This document shows positions 27,806 through 36,000 of a DNA stretch of 64,000 bases, one piece after another. The stretch's first letter is position 1. Each line of letters starts with the position of its first letter. The stretch lies in the NCBI GenBank assembly GCA_002794705.1, contig PGTK01000005.1, positions 144,064-208,063 on the forward strand, read 5' to 3'. Position numbers and translations under genes: made by a program. This stretch comes from Candidatus Thermofonsia Clade 1 bacterium. GTDB lineage: Bacteria > Chloroflexota > Anaerolineae > Aggregatilineales > UBA2796. The notes under the pieces were generated by a model. The model had not been told where the DNA came from. It saw only the letters and a program-made list of their open reading frames with translations, and searched no databases.

Positions 27806-27851
27806 AAGACTTGTCTCAAGTTGTGAGCATTTTAACGAAGGCAGCTTGCTC

Positions 27852-29189
27852 ATGCTACTTACAAACGCCACGCTAGTCAATTGGACGCCGCGCCAAATCC
27901 TGCCTGATCACGCGCTGCTCATCCGCGAGGGGCGGATCGCTGAAATTGGCAGCACGGCTGAGCTGGAGGCGCGCTATCCCGATCAAACGCGCCACGATGT
28001 CGGCGGGAAGCTGGTCTTGCCCGCTAATATCTGTGCGCATACGCACTTTTACGGCGCGTTTGCACGCGGTCTAGCCATTTCGGGCGAGGCGCCGCGCAAT
28101 TTTCCCGAAATTCTCAAAAAATTGTGGTGGAATCTGGATCGGGCGCTCACGCTAGAGGACGTGCGCCTCTCAGCGTTGGTCAGCCTTGTGGACGCGATCA
28201 AGCACGGCACAACGCTGCTAATTGACCATCATGCCAGTCCCAATGCTATTGACGGCAGCCTGAGCGTGATCGCCCAAGCTGTAGAGCAAGCGGGCGTGCG
28301 CGCTGTTTTGTGCTATGAGGTGACGGATCGCAACGGGGAGGCGCAAGCGCAAGCTGGTATCGCCGAAAACGTCCGCTTTTTGAAGGAAATTGGTGAGCAT
28401 CCGCGCATTCGCGGCGCCTTCGGGCTGCACGCCAGCCTGACTCTTTCCGATGAGACGCTTGCCGCCTGCACGTGCGCTCTGGAATCCTTTGAGACGGGCT
28501 TTCACATTCACGTGGCAGAGCATGAGGCGGATCAAGAGGATAGCCTGAAGCGCTCAGGCGTGCGCGTTGTGCGCCGTCTGAAGCGCGCAGGCATTCTGGG
28601 TAAGCGCACCATTGCTGCGCACGCCGTCCACATTGACGCTTGGGAGATGGAGCTACTGCGCCAATCCGAGACGTGGGTGAGCCATCAGCCGCGCAGCAAC
28701 ATGAACAACGGCGTCGGTGCCATGCGCTTTGATGATATGCTGCGCGGCGGCGTGAAGGTGTGTCTGGGCAACGATGGCATGGGCAACGCCATGTTTGACG
28801 AGTGGCGCGCTGCGTATTTGCTGCATAAAGTAGTCAACCGCGATCCACGCGCTGCGGATGCTGAATCCATTGTGCAAGTTGCGGTAGATCACAATGCAGC
28901 GCTGGCAGAGGTCTTTTTTCCTGATGAGACCTTCGGCACGCTCTCAGTTGGCGCTGTAGCCGATCTGATCGTGCTAGACTATCATCCCTTCACGCCGCTC
29001 ACGGAGGCGAACTTGCCGTGGCACGCCATTTTCGGCTTTGAGTCGTCGGCGATTGTAGCGACTATCGCCGACGGCAAGCTCTTGATGTGGGATCGGCAGC
29101 TGCTAACGCTCGATGAAGCCGCCATTGCTGCGGAGGCGCGTGCCAAAGTCCCAGCTGTGTGGGCGCGCTTCAGAGCGCTGGCAGAATAA
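27852..29189 (+). CDS. SsnA-like amidohydrolase/aminohydrolase
   Basis: About 445 residues of the amidohydrolase superfamily (TrzN/AtzA/SsnA group). The first metal motif H-T-H is in C-A-H-T-H-F-Y-G-A-F, then G-F-H-I-H-V-A-E-H for the next His, A-H-A-V-H for the following one, and L-G-N-D-G-M-G-N for the metal-binding Asp. Overall wording (F-A-R-G-L, N-F-P-E-I-L, Q-P-R-S-N-M-N-N-G-V-G) is close to proteins annotated SsnA, whose substrate is not firmly known; deaminated nucleobase derivatives or guanidino compounds are possible. GAAGG lies 10 bases before the ATG; a TTG two codons upstream is an alternative. Confidence 0.85.
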   Translation: MLLTNATLVNWTPRQILPDHALLIREGRIAEIGSTAELEARYPDQTRHDVGGKLVLPANICAHTHFYGAFARGLAISGEAPRNFPEILKKLWWNLDRALTLEDVRLSALVSLVDAIKHGTTLLIDHHASPNAIDGSLSVIAQAVEQAGVRAVLCYEVTDRNGEAQAQAGIAENVRFLKEIGEHPRIRGAFGLHASLTLSDETLAACTCALESFETGFHIHVAEHEADQEDSLKRSGVRVVRRLKRAGILGKRTIAAHAVHIDAWEMELLRQSETWVSHQPRSNMNNGVGAMRFDDMLRGGVKVCLGNDGMGNAMFDEWRAAYLLHKVVNRDPRAADAESIVQVAVDHNAALAEVFFPDETFGTLSVGAVADLIVLDYHPFTPLTEANLPWHAIFGFESSAIVATIADGKLLMWDRQLLTLDEAAIAAEARAKVPAVWARFRALAE

Positions 29190-29221
29190 AGCCAAGAGCA
29201 GGCAAAAGCAGCGGCAATTCG

Positions 29222-29789
29222 CTACTCACCGCCGCCATTGCCGCCGCCATCGCCACCACTGTCTCCTCCGTTACCGTCGCTATCGGCGCCGTCACTGGAG
29301 CTATCAAGGTCGCTCCAGTCGCCACCGCCGCCTACGCTCACATAGCTCCATGTCTGTTGATCCGTATCACGGAGTTCGCGCAGCTCTGTGCGCAGCGCGT
29401 CAAGGGCGTCGGGATCGTTGGCGTACTGCGCCACCTCTGAGCGAAAGCGCTCGACTTCATACGCGCTTGGATTATCAACGCCGTAGCTCTCAAGCTCTTT
29501 GACAGTACTCTCATTAGAGGCAGTGACATCAGTCATGAACAATGGCGCAAACAGTAAGCCGATAAAAATAAAGGCTATAATCATGAGCGGAACTTGAAAA
29601 AAAAGTTACCCCGAGAAGCGAGACAGCTAGAAAGGCAATGATAACAAGGATCAGACATCCCGAGAAGATCTCTAGCGCATTCTTTCGCTTACGTTTATTG
29701 CTTGCAGCTTTGTAGAGGGCAGCTTTGTAGCGTAGCTCCCTGCTCTGCGGATCGTTGCTCTGTTCGAACGTTGCGATATTATCCTTCAT
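29222..29789 (-). pseudogene. small two-helix membrane protein gene broken by a +1 shift in an A8/T8 run
   Basis: The ATG at 29789 follows AGGAAG. The N-terminal frame encodes a charged segment with R-Y-K-A-A-L-Y-K-A-A-S-N-K and a membrane helix, then leaves the coding pattern after 8 T's on the coding strand (A's at 29597-29604). Reading the run as 7 T's joins it directly to a second frame: T-F-F-Q-V-P-L-M-I-I-A-F-I-F continues as a second helix, then an acidic helical region, then a Gly/Asp/Ser-rich tail to the stop at 29222. The join gives about 189 residues with a helical hairpin. It may be a true null allele, slippage that is tolerated or used, or a base error. Family unknown. Confidence 0.6.
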
Positions 29790-29879
29790 AGCACGCTTCC
29801 TCAATCTCTCTCAATCTCTTGAACGAGTTCTTTGAGAGCGCCATAGCACCCCTTTTGATTACTTCTTAAGGCAGGGAAG

Positions 29880-30244
29880 TTAGCTGCCATCGCCATCATC
29901 CCAGCTGCCCGAGCTTTCAATCTGATCGTGCCATAGCTCGCCCTCAAGCATTTCCAATGCAACAGCGTTCCCGAAGTAGGACTGCTGACATCACAGCACG
30001 CTTATATAGCATTTCCCCGATAGTCCGTCGGCATAGCGCTACGGCTTCGTCGGGATCAATTTACTGCTCGGATGAAAGGATCGATCTTAGGATCACCGAG
30101 TTCATACCGTCTGAGATGCTCAAGGGCTGCGCTTTCGGAGTGAATAGAGTTATGCTCAGAAGTATTTTTCTGACTTGCCGCCTTGTACAGTGCAACTGTG
30201 TAGCGAAACGCTCTGACTTGATCGGGCGTCACTGCCTGCGCCAT
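29880..30244 (-). pseudogene. small soluble protein gene, paralogue of the neighbour, with two apparent frameshifts
   Basis: The start at 30244 overlaps the end of the 2TM gene region and has GAGGAGG 4 bases upstream. The intact frame gives 62 residues including R-Y-T-V-A-L-Y-K-A-A-S-Q-K, closely like the next gene. It stops in GTAAATTGA. Dropping one A there lets the protein run on (F-I-R-A-V-I-D-P-D-E-A-V-A-L-C-R-R) for about 35 residues. A further one-base removal near CGCTGTTGC gives V-A-L-E-M-L-E-G-E-L-W-H-D and a D-D-G-D-G-S end before the stop at 29880-29882. The reconstructed protein is about 120 residues. Function unknown. Confidence 0.5.
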
Positions 30245-30248
30245 AGGC

Positions 30249-30635
30249 TTACCTCCTCATTTGTTCATCCTCTCGATTGCGCAACTCTAGCTCGTCTAGC
30301 TCAACTAACTCACCATCGTCGCCGAGCGTGAGCGCACGGTCGCGCTTGGGCTTTTCGGATTCGACATCGGCGGGCTTGTAACCGAGTTTTTCCATCTCGC
30401 GGGCGATGGCGCGCTCACGCCGCAGCGGATCGTCCAAAAAGACCTCGATCCCGTGCGCAAGCAGACCTGCGCCCCAGCCAAAGATCGGGAAAACTACCCA
30501 CCATTGACCGGGGAAAGCGACCACAAGCATAATATTAACGGCGATGTAAGCAGCAAGGTGCTGATAGAACTCTATGCGATTTTTGATGCGCTTTTCTGCT
30601 GCTTTGCGCACAGCCTGATATCTCTCATCATCCAT
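30249..30635 (-). CDS. 2TM domain-containing protein
   Basis: 128 residues. Residues 5-85 fit the 2TM domain (PF13239-type): an amphipathic start with R-x-K-N-R-I-E-F-Y-Q-H-L, a first helix with Y-I-A-V-N-I-M-L, then W-W-V-V-F-P-I-F-G-W-G-A-G-L-L-A-H-G-I. The rest is charged. In other bacteria this domain is found alone or at the N-terminus of sensor proteins; its role is unknown. AAGGAG lies 7 bases before the ATG. The stop is 4 bases from the start of the next small gene, which uses a GAGGAGG overlapping this stop. Confidence 0.8.
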   Translation of the reverse strand: MDDERYQAVRKAAEKRIKNRIEFYQHLAAYIAVNIMLVVAFPGQWWVVFPIFGWGAGLLAHGIEVFLDDPLRRERAIAREMEKLGYKPADVESEKPKRDRALTLGDDGELVELDELELRNREDEQMRR

Positions 30636-30682
30636 TGCGAGACTCCTTAAAATGCCCTAATCCGCAGCCGTATGCTATTACG

Positions 30683-31492
30683 CTAAGGTGAGCCTTTTTG
30701 TTGCGCGCTCAGAATGGTGTAGAGCATGACGCCGCACGCGACTGCCACGTTCAGCGAATCGCAGCGTCCGCGCATGGGCAAGCGCACTAGAACATCGCAG
30801 GCTGCGCTCAAGGATTCGGGCAAGCCCTCGCGCTCACTGCCCATCAGCAAAATGAGCGGCTGAGTGTAATCAGCCGCTCGATAATCAGTTGGCGCCGAGT
30901 CTGAAGTGCCGATCAAGCGCGCCTCAGAGCGCGCCTGCCAAGCCAGAAAGTCCGCGTAGCTGGCGCGCACCAGCTTCTGTGTGAAGATGGCGCCCATGCT
31001 GGCACGGACGCCGTGCGGATCGTAGGGATCGGCGGCATTGCCCAAAAGGATAATGCCCGCTGCGCCGACGGCATCGCAAGTGCGCAAAATCGTCCCGATG
31101 TTGCCAGGGTCTTGGGGCGAATCCAGCGCGACCCAGCACAGCGTCTCAGGCGTGAAGGTCACTTCGCTCAGTGAGTGCCACATTTGGCGCGCCACAGCTG
31201 CTAAGCCCACTGGATTCTCCTTATCGGAGAGGCTCGCAAAGACCTCAGCGCTCACCTCCAGCACGCGCACGCCGCTCTGCTGTGCCTGCTCGATGATCTG
31301 ATATGCAAACGGACTGCTGAGCAGATCGGGCGCGTAGATCAGCGCCTCGAGCAGCGCGCCCAGCTGTACCGCCTCTGCCACCAGCCGAATGCCCTCTACG
31401 AGGAACAAGCCGCTCTCGGCGCGCGCCTTGCGTTGACGCAGCGCCCTATACGCTTTAATAGTAGCATTGGCAGGATTGGTAATGCGTGTCAT
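30683..31492 (-). CDS. TrmH/SpoU family RNA 2'-O-methyltransferase
   Basis: 269 residues. N-terminal substrate-binding domain (K-A-R-A-E-S-G-L-F-L-V-E-G-I-R) followed by the SPOUT knot with N-I-G-T-I-L-R-T, L-L-M-G-S-E-R-E-G-L-P and C-D-S-L-N-V-A-V-A. Family members methylate 2'-O of ribose in rRNA or tRNA using SAM; the exact site is not known. The usual N-S-L-N-V-S motif reads D-S-L-N-V-A here, a mild departure. The start overlaps the HEAT gene stop by 4 bases (ATGA). Last gene of the long minus-strand array. Confidence 0.9.
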   Translation of the reverse strand: MTRITNPANATIKAYRALRQRKARAESGLFLVEGIRLVAEAVQLGALLEALIYAPDLLSSPFAYQIIEQAQQSGVRVLEVSAEVFASLSDKENPVGLAAVARQMWHSLSEVTFTPETLCWVALDSPQDPGNIGTILRTCDAVGAAGIILLGNAADPYDPHGVRASMGAIFTQKLVRASYADFLAWQARSEARLIGTSDSAPTDYRAADYTQPLILLMGSEREGLPESLSAACDVLVRLPMRGRCDSLNVAVACGVMLYTILSAQQKGSP

Positions 31493-32469
31493 GCCTTGCG
31501 CTGAGCGAAGAACACAGCCTGATCGCGCACAGCTGACTGGGCGCTCTCTAGCGCCTCTTGCAAGAGTGTCTGTGCGCTTGGCACGTTCAAGTTCACAGCG
31601 ACGTAGAGCATGTATGCCTGCACCTCAGGCTCAGGCTCAGCCCGATAGGCAGCCTCTAAGAGCGAAACAGCACGCGGATGCGCGATCCAAGCCGCTAACC
31701 AAATCGCGGTGCGGCGCACCTCAGATTCGGCGTCGTGCAAAGCGACCTCAAGCGCGTCTAGCACGGCATTGCAAGCGTCGCTCTCAGCGATCTGAATGCC
31801 CAAGTAGTTAGTCGCGTTGAAAACGCCGCGCAAAAGCGCCGCACGCGCCGCGCCCTCGCGCCGCAGAACTGCCTCCGCTAGGGTCAGGAGCGCAGTTTCT
31901 GCCAGCAAGTCCAACAGAGCCGTTGCTGCTGCATAACAGACCTGTGGCGCGGGATCATCGAGCGCCTGATGCACTAGATCGAGATGTGCAACGCCGCCAC
32001 GCTCTGCCCAATGCTCCAGAATCGCGGCGCGCAAGCGCGGCGAGCGGACTGCGGGATACTGCTCAGCCAACAGATCGAGTGCCTCAGGCGCGTCTACCTC
32101 GATCAGCGCGTGAATGGCGGCTGTGCGCACTTGCGGATCAGAATCGGCAAGCGCAAGCGACCAAAGCGGCTGCGCATCTTCCCAATCGAAGGCTGAGAGC
32201 TGACGTGCCACAGCGGTGCGCGCTGCAGGCGTGCAACTGCGCAGTGCCTCAAGCGTTGCAGCGATAGCTTCAGCATCAGCTTGTTGGGCGAGGCTTTGGG
32301 CAGCAGCGTGGCGCACGGCACGCTGACCGTAACACAGCACAGCGCGCAGAACATCTGCTGAGATATTTTCAAGATGGTGCAAACGATGAGCGAATTGCGC
32401 GTCGGTCAGGTGGCGCGCTAGATCAGGCGGTTGAGCAAGGGCAGGCGCGTAGGATTGACTCATAAGCAC
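31489..32469 (-). CDS. HEAT-repeat protein
   Basis: 326 residues of tandem helical repeats of about 30 residues (patterns such as D-P-A-P-Q-V-C-Y-A-A-A-T-A-L-L-D and D-S-D-P-Q-V-R-T-A-A-I-H-A-L-I) across nearly the whole length. HEAT solenoids serve as protein-binding scaffolds. No signal peptide or enzyme motif is seen. It starts immediately after the Hsp70-like gene, so the two are likely made in fixed ratio and may work together; that is inference from position. Confidence 0.8.
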   Translation of the reverse strand: MLMSQSYAPALAQPPDLARHLTDAQFAHRLHHLENISADVLRAVLCYGQRAVRHAAAQSLAQQADAEAIAATLEALRSCTPAARTAVARQLSAFDWEDAQPLWSLALADSDPQVRTAAIHALIEVDAPEALDLLAEQYPAVRSPRLRAAILEHWAERGGVAHLDLVHQALDDPAPQVCYAAATALLDLLAETALLTLAEAVLRREGAARAALLRGVFNATNYLGIQIAESDACNAVLDALEVALHDAESEVRRTAIWLAAWIAHPRAVSLLEAAYRAEPEPEVQAYMLYVAVNLNVPSAQTLLQEALESAQSAVRDQAVFFAQRKA

Positions 32470-33768
32470 TCAGTACAGGGTCGTGATCACAGTATCATCA
32501 GCTAATAGCGCGCCTGTACGCATATCCGTAGCGGTCAGGCGCAATTGGCGCTGCGCATCAAGGCGAAAGGTCGCCTCAAGGCACGGCTCAGCAGCGCGGA
32601 CAGGTTGCGGCAGAGTGATGCGCAACGGCGGCGCAAATTCGTTCAGAGCAATGGCGCCCAGCTCACTCGGCTCCAATGTGTAGCTGAGCCTTGAGTCAGC
32701 CGCATTCAAGGTGATTTGTCCCTTTGCCTCAGGATCGAACATGCCGATCACGAACTCCAGCATCGGCTGATCGTCATAGGCGGCGGCAAGGCGGACTGTG
32801 CGCAGCGCGCTTGGAAAAGGCGTGCCGCTGGGCGCAAGTTCAATGTAGGCGTAGGCGCCATCAGCAGCCTGATAGCGCAAACCGTAACTATTCTGCAAGT
32901 ATGGCGGCGTGCGCAACAGCCCTTCGGCAAGGGCGCGAACGCCCGCTGCGAGCGCGCCACGCGCCGCCCACGCCTGCTCAGCAGGGACGGGAACGGATAA
33001 GTCGGCTGAGTCAGTCAGCGCAAGGTAGATCAGGTCAGAGGGATAGAGCGCCTGCTCAGCGGCGTATGCCAGACAATCGGCTAGGGCGTCTTGGAGGCTC
33101 TGAGCCGTGACGCGCTGAGTCATCAGGCTGGCAAACGGCACGCCCTCGCACAGGACGTGATCGAGGCGCGTGCTGAGCGACTTTGAGGCGCTGAGGTAGG
33201 CAAATGTAGCAAGGAAGGAGTCAGGCGAGTCAGCTTGCACAAAAAATACAGGCGCCTCAGCCGACCAGACGCCGCCGCTCAGCGCTGCAGCGTCCAGTTC
33301 GCTCATCAGGTACAGGCGGGTCTCAGGGATGCCAAGCGCTGTAAGCGCCTCATGCAGCCAACGGACATAGCGCGTGGCAATGTGAGCGCTCTCGAAAGGC
33401 GGCGCACTGACCATCACGCGCTCCAACTGCGTGAGCGGGAATGGCAAAGCTGTGAAAATCGCACTTGTGAATGCAGCACCGACCTTGCGCACGTCCCATG
33501 CTGTTCCGTCAAGCAGGCGCGGCGCAGGTTCCGGCTGCGCCCAGAGCAGCGCGGGAATGCGCTCAAAAAAGCGACGGTCACCAGCAAATGGCAGAGCCGC
33601 CTGTCCTGCATGTAGCGTGCCATCAGGCGCAACGTAGAGCGCCGTCGGGATGCAGCCGTCGGGCGCGCTGAGATCGGGCAGAAAGAGCGGCTGAGGCGCT
33701 CCGCCGCGCTCTTGATAGGCAAGTGCGCAATGGGCTACGCTAAGCGCCAAGCCGAGCGTATAGCTCAT
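32470..33768 (-). CDS. degenerate Hsp70/DnaK-like protein (pseudo-ATPase)
   Basis: 432 residues. By-eye alignment with Hsp70 is good over the whole length, but the nucleotide contacts are gone. G-I-D-L-G-T-T becomes G-L-A-L-S-V-A at the N-terminus (residues 6-12). V-I-T-V-P-A-Y-F becomes V-M-V-S-A-P-P-F (about 118-125). N-E-P-T-A-A-A-L becomes S-E-L-D-A-A-A-L (about 146-153). D-L-G-G-G-T-F-D becomes Q-A-D-S-P-D-S-F (about 168-175). Near the C-terminus a beta substrate-binding-like stretch is kept (E-A-T-F-R-L-D-A-Q-R-Q-L-R-L-T-A-T-D), and the helical lid is absent. It may bind peptides or act as a scaffold with the HEAT protein encoded next. Overlaps the HAD gene by ATGA. Confidence 0.6.
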   Translation of the reverse strand: MSYTLGLALSVAHCALAYQERGGAPQPLFLPDLSAPDGCIPTALYVAPDGTLHAGQAALPFAGDRRFFERIPALLWAQPEPAPRLLDGTAWDVRKVGAAFTSAIFTALPFPLTQLERVMVSAPPFESAHIATRYVRWLHEALTALGIPETRLYLMSELDAAALSGGVWSAEAPVFFVQADSPDSFLATFAYLSASKSLSTRLDHVLCEGVPFASLMTQRVTAQSLQDALADCLAYAAEQALYPSDLIYLALTDSADLSVPVPAEQAWAARGALAAGVRALAEGLLRTPPYLQNSYGLRYQAADGAYAYIELAPSGTPFPSALRTVRLAAAYDDQPMLEFVIGMFDPEAKGQITLNAADSRLSYTLEPSELGAIALNEFAPPLRITLPQPVRAAEPCLEATFRLDAQRQLRLTATDMRTGALLADDTVITTLY

Positions 33769-34628
33769 GAGATAGCCGCTCCGAAGGTCGCCTCAAAAGC
33801 GCTGCGCAAAGGTGCGCTCAGCTTGACCGACTCCGAATCGCGGCAGAGCGCCACGCCACGCGCCATGACCGCCTCATAGGGCGTGCCGCGCAGCGCTGCT
33901 AAGCCCGCCTCGCCTGCCGCCATGGGCAGAATCGGCGCGAGCGTATTGGCGATGATGAACGCCTCCGCGCCACGCTCGACTTTCTCACGGCGCGCCACGC
34001 CGCCAAAACCGACGAACAAATCTACTACCGAGCGCGTGTGCAGATCGCTAACGCCATCGCCCACGAATAGCTTGCGACCCCACAAGCCGTGCGAGAGTTC
34101 GCAGACGATCTGGGGCTTGCCCGCTGAGATCGTCAAGGGACTGTGCTCATAGGCGAGGTAAGCTGCGCCATTGACCGCCGCCTGATCGTAGTATTTCCAC
34201 CAAGCGCCGCTCAATTCGTTGAATTCCAGCTCAACGGCGCGCACGTGCTGTGGCGGAATGCCCAGCCGCCTGCCCAGACCGCGCACGGGCGCCGCTAAGC
34301 CGCCGCTGATGATGAAGACCTGTTTGCCCAAGTGCAACAAAGCGCTGATGACTGCCTGAGCATCTGGCACAAGGGTCTCCCAATAGCGCTGCTCAATGGC
34401 GGCAAGCTGCGCACGAGTCGGGCGGATTGCCTGCAGGCGCTTGCCATAGACCTCAGCGAGGTCAAGGTCGCCGTCCATAGCTTTCTGCGTCAGCAAGCCG
34501 ACACGCCAATCCTTGCCCTTCATGCGCGCCAATTCATCCACGCCCTCAAGGGCAGAGAGCGTGCTATCGCAATCGAAAAAGATCAGGTCAAAGCTCGTCC
34601 AGCGCGTGTGAACTGCCACTGCGTTCAT
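33765..34628 (-). CDS. HAD-IB phosphatase, SerB-like
   Basis: About 287 residues. HAD motifs in order: F-F-D-C-D-S-T-L (nucleophile and acid), I-I-S-G-G-L (Ser), the Lys in A-G-K-P-Q-I, and V-G-D-G-V-S-D-L (Mg2+). The cap region and R-V-G-L-L-T-Q-K-A-M-D-G-D resemble phosphoserine phosphatases, so it may dephosphorylate phosphoserine; the tail of about 60 residues after motif IV is not typical. ATG at 34628 is preferred; TTG at 34655 is possible and neither has a strong SD. It overlaps the Hsp70-like gene by ATGA. Confidence 0.8.
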   Translation of the reverse strand: MNAVAVHTRWTSFDLIFFDCDSTLSALEGVDELARMKGKDWRVGLLTQKAMDGDLDLAEVYGKRLQAIRPTRAQLAAIEQRYWETLVPDAQAVISALLHLGKQVFIISGGLAAPVRGLGRRLGIPPQHVRAVELEFNELSGAWWKYYDQAAVNGAAYLAYEHSPLTISAGKPQIVCELSHGLWGRKLFVGDGVSDLHTRSVVDLFVGFGGVARREKVERGAEAFIIANTLAPILPMAAGEAGLAALRGTPYEAVMARGVALCRDSESVKLSAPLRSAFEATFGAAIS

Positions 34629-34672
34629 CCTTTTGGCTCGTGTGTTCTTTCTCAATGCTGCGCCTATTCATT

Positions 34673-35998
34673 TTAACACTTTTTGTGCGCGCTGGCGCCC
34701 ATTAAAAGCAACCATAAGCAGTGGATCGAGAAAATGCCGAACGGATAGAAGTCTACTGTGCTGGTCACCAATAGCGCGCCGACACCTGCCCCAAGCGCGC
34801 CTCGCTCGATGTTTTGGCGCGCCCGCCACGCGGCATATGCCCATGCCGCAAGCGCCGCGCTCCATAGGGCAAAGCCGACCACGCCCAGCTCGCTTAGCAC
34901 TAGCAATGGCACGCTATGCACATTCTCAGCGCGCACCAGACCGCGATAGGGACTGCGCACAAGGCGATCCCGCGCCTCCCACGCGAACGTGCCGATGCCC
35001 GTCCCTGCTATCGGATACTCTCGAATGATCTGCCAAGCAAACTCGATAAAGATGCCGCGCTGCGCCACGCTGATCTGCTCGACTGTCTCGCTATTGACGC
35101 CTGCTCGTGCTAAGAGAAATGGCACGTAAGCCGCGCTGAATATCCCAATGATGAGAGCGCCTAGTCCGCCTGCCCACAGTGCACGCCGCAACACTGCACG
35201 ATCCCACACTCCTGCTTGCACGCTCCATATGCCCAGTCCAAGCGCCACCAACAGACAGGCGATCCAAGCGGAGCGGCTGAAAGTCAGGCATAGCGCGAAT
35301 AGACACAATGTGAAAGTCAGCGCCCTTACGATGTAGCGCCATTTCGCACAGGACTCAAAGAGCCATGCGCTCAGCGCCAGCAAACTGACCGCCAAATAGC
35401 CCCCGACCACATTGGGATGCACGCTCAAGCCGTATGGACGCAGTAGGCGTAGCTCAGCGGCGTGCAACACGCTCAAGCCTTGCCGTCCCGCGTAGAGATT
35501 GAGTTCGCCTAGCGCACGCAAGCCCAGATCGTCTTGAACGCCCATCTGTCCGATTATGACGACGCTCTGCACTAGAGCGCCCGCCGCTAATGCGCCGATC
35601 AGCGCACGCGCCGAGAGCGGCGTGCAAAACGCCATCACGCCCACAGCCGCAACCGCTAGAAATTGCAGCGCGCTGGTACCTGCCACCTCCCCATAGCGTG
35701 CCCAAGTGGGCGAGAGCAGCGCCCATGCCGCTAACAGCGACCACCACAGCAACCACCAACGGCGCGAGTCGCGTAGGGCGTCGCGCAGCCCGTGCAGACC
35801 AAGCAGCAGCCAGCACAATAGAGCAATGCCAATCGGCAAGGTGATCAAAAAGCCGAGAAAATACGGCTCAGGCGGCGGACGTAGACCCTCAGGGTAGCTG
35901 GGGCGCAGCCACCAAGCGCCCAAAAAGGCGATCAGGAGCAGGCAACTGCGCAAGACTCCCAACAAAAGGCTGCGCAGCTGCCGCCACAAGCGAGACAT
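34673..35998 (-). CDS. O-antigen ligase/polymerase-like membrane protein (Wzy/WaaL family)
   Basis: About 441 residues with roughly 11-12 membrane helices and a large outside loop near residues 300-370. The family mark (Y-P-I-A-G-T-G-I-G-T-F-A-W) and R-S-A-W-I-A within a helix fit Wzy_C proteins, which polymerise or transfer polysaccharide on the outer face of the membrane. In a monoderm it would act on a wall or capsular glycan. The ATG at 35998 lies 2 bases after the preceding stop (TGA-gg-ATG); an upstream GTG at 36028 is an alternative. No other glycan genes adjoin it. Confidence 0.82.
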   Translation of the reverse strand: MSRLWRQLRSLLLGVLRSCLLLIAFLGAWWLRPSYPEGLRPPPEPYFLGFLITLPIGIALLCWLLLGLHGLRDALRDSRRWWLLWWSLLAAWALLSPTWARYGEVAGTSALQFLAVAAVGVMAFCTPLSARALIGALAAGALVQSVVIIGQMGVQDDLGLRALGELNLYAGRQGLSVLHAAELRLLRPYGLSVHPNVVGGYLAVSLLALSAWLFESCAKWRYIVRALTFTLCLFALCLTFSRSAWIACLLVALGLGIWSVQAGVWDRAVLRRALWAGGLGALIIGIFSAAYVPFLLARAGVNSETVEQISVAQRGIFIEFAWQIIREYPIAGTGIGTFAWEARDRLVRSPYRGLVRAENVHSVPLLVLSELGVVGFALWSAALAAWAYAAWRARQNIERGALGAGVGALLVTSTVDFYPFGIFSIHCLWLLLMGASAHKKC

Positions 35999-36000
35999 CC

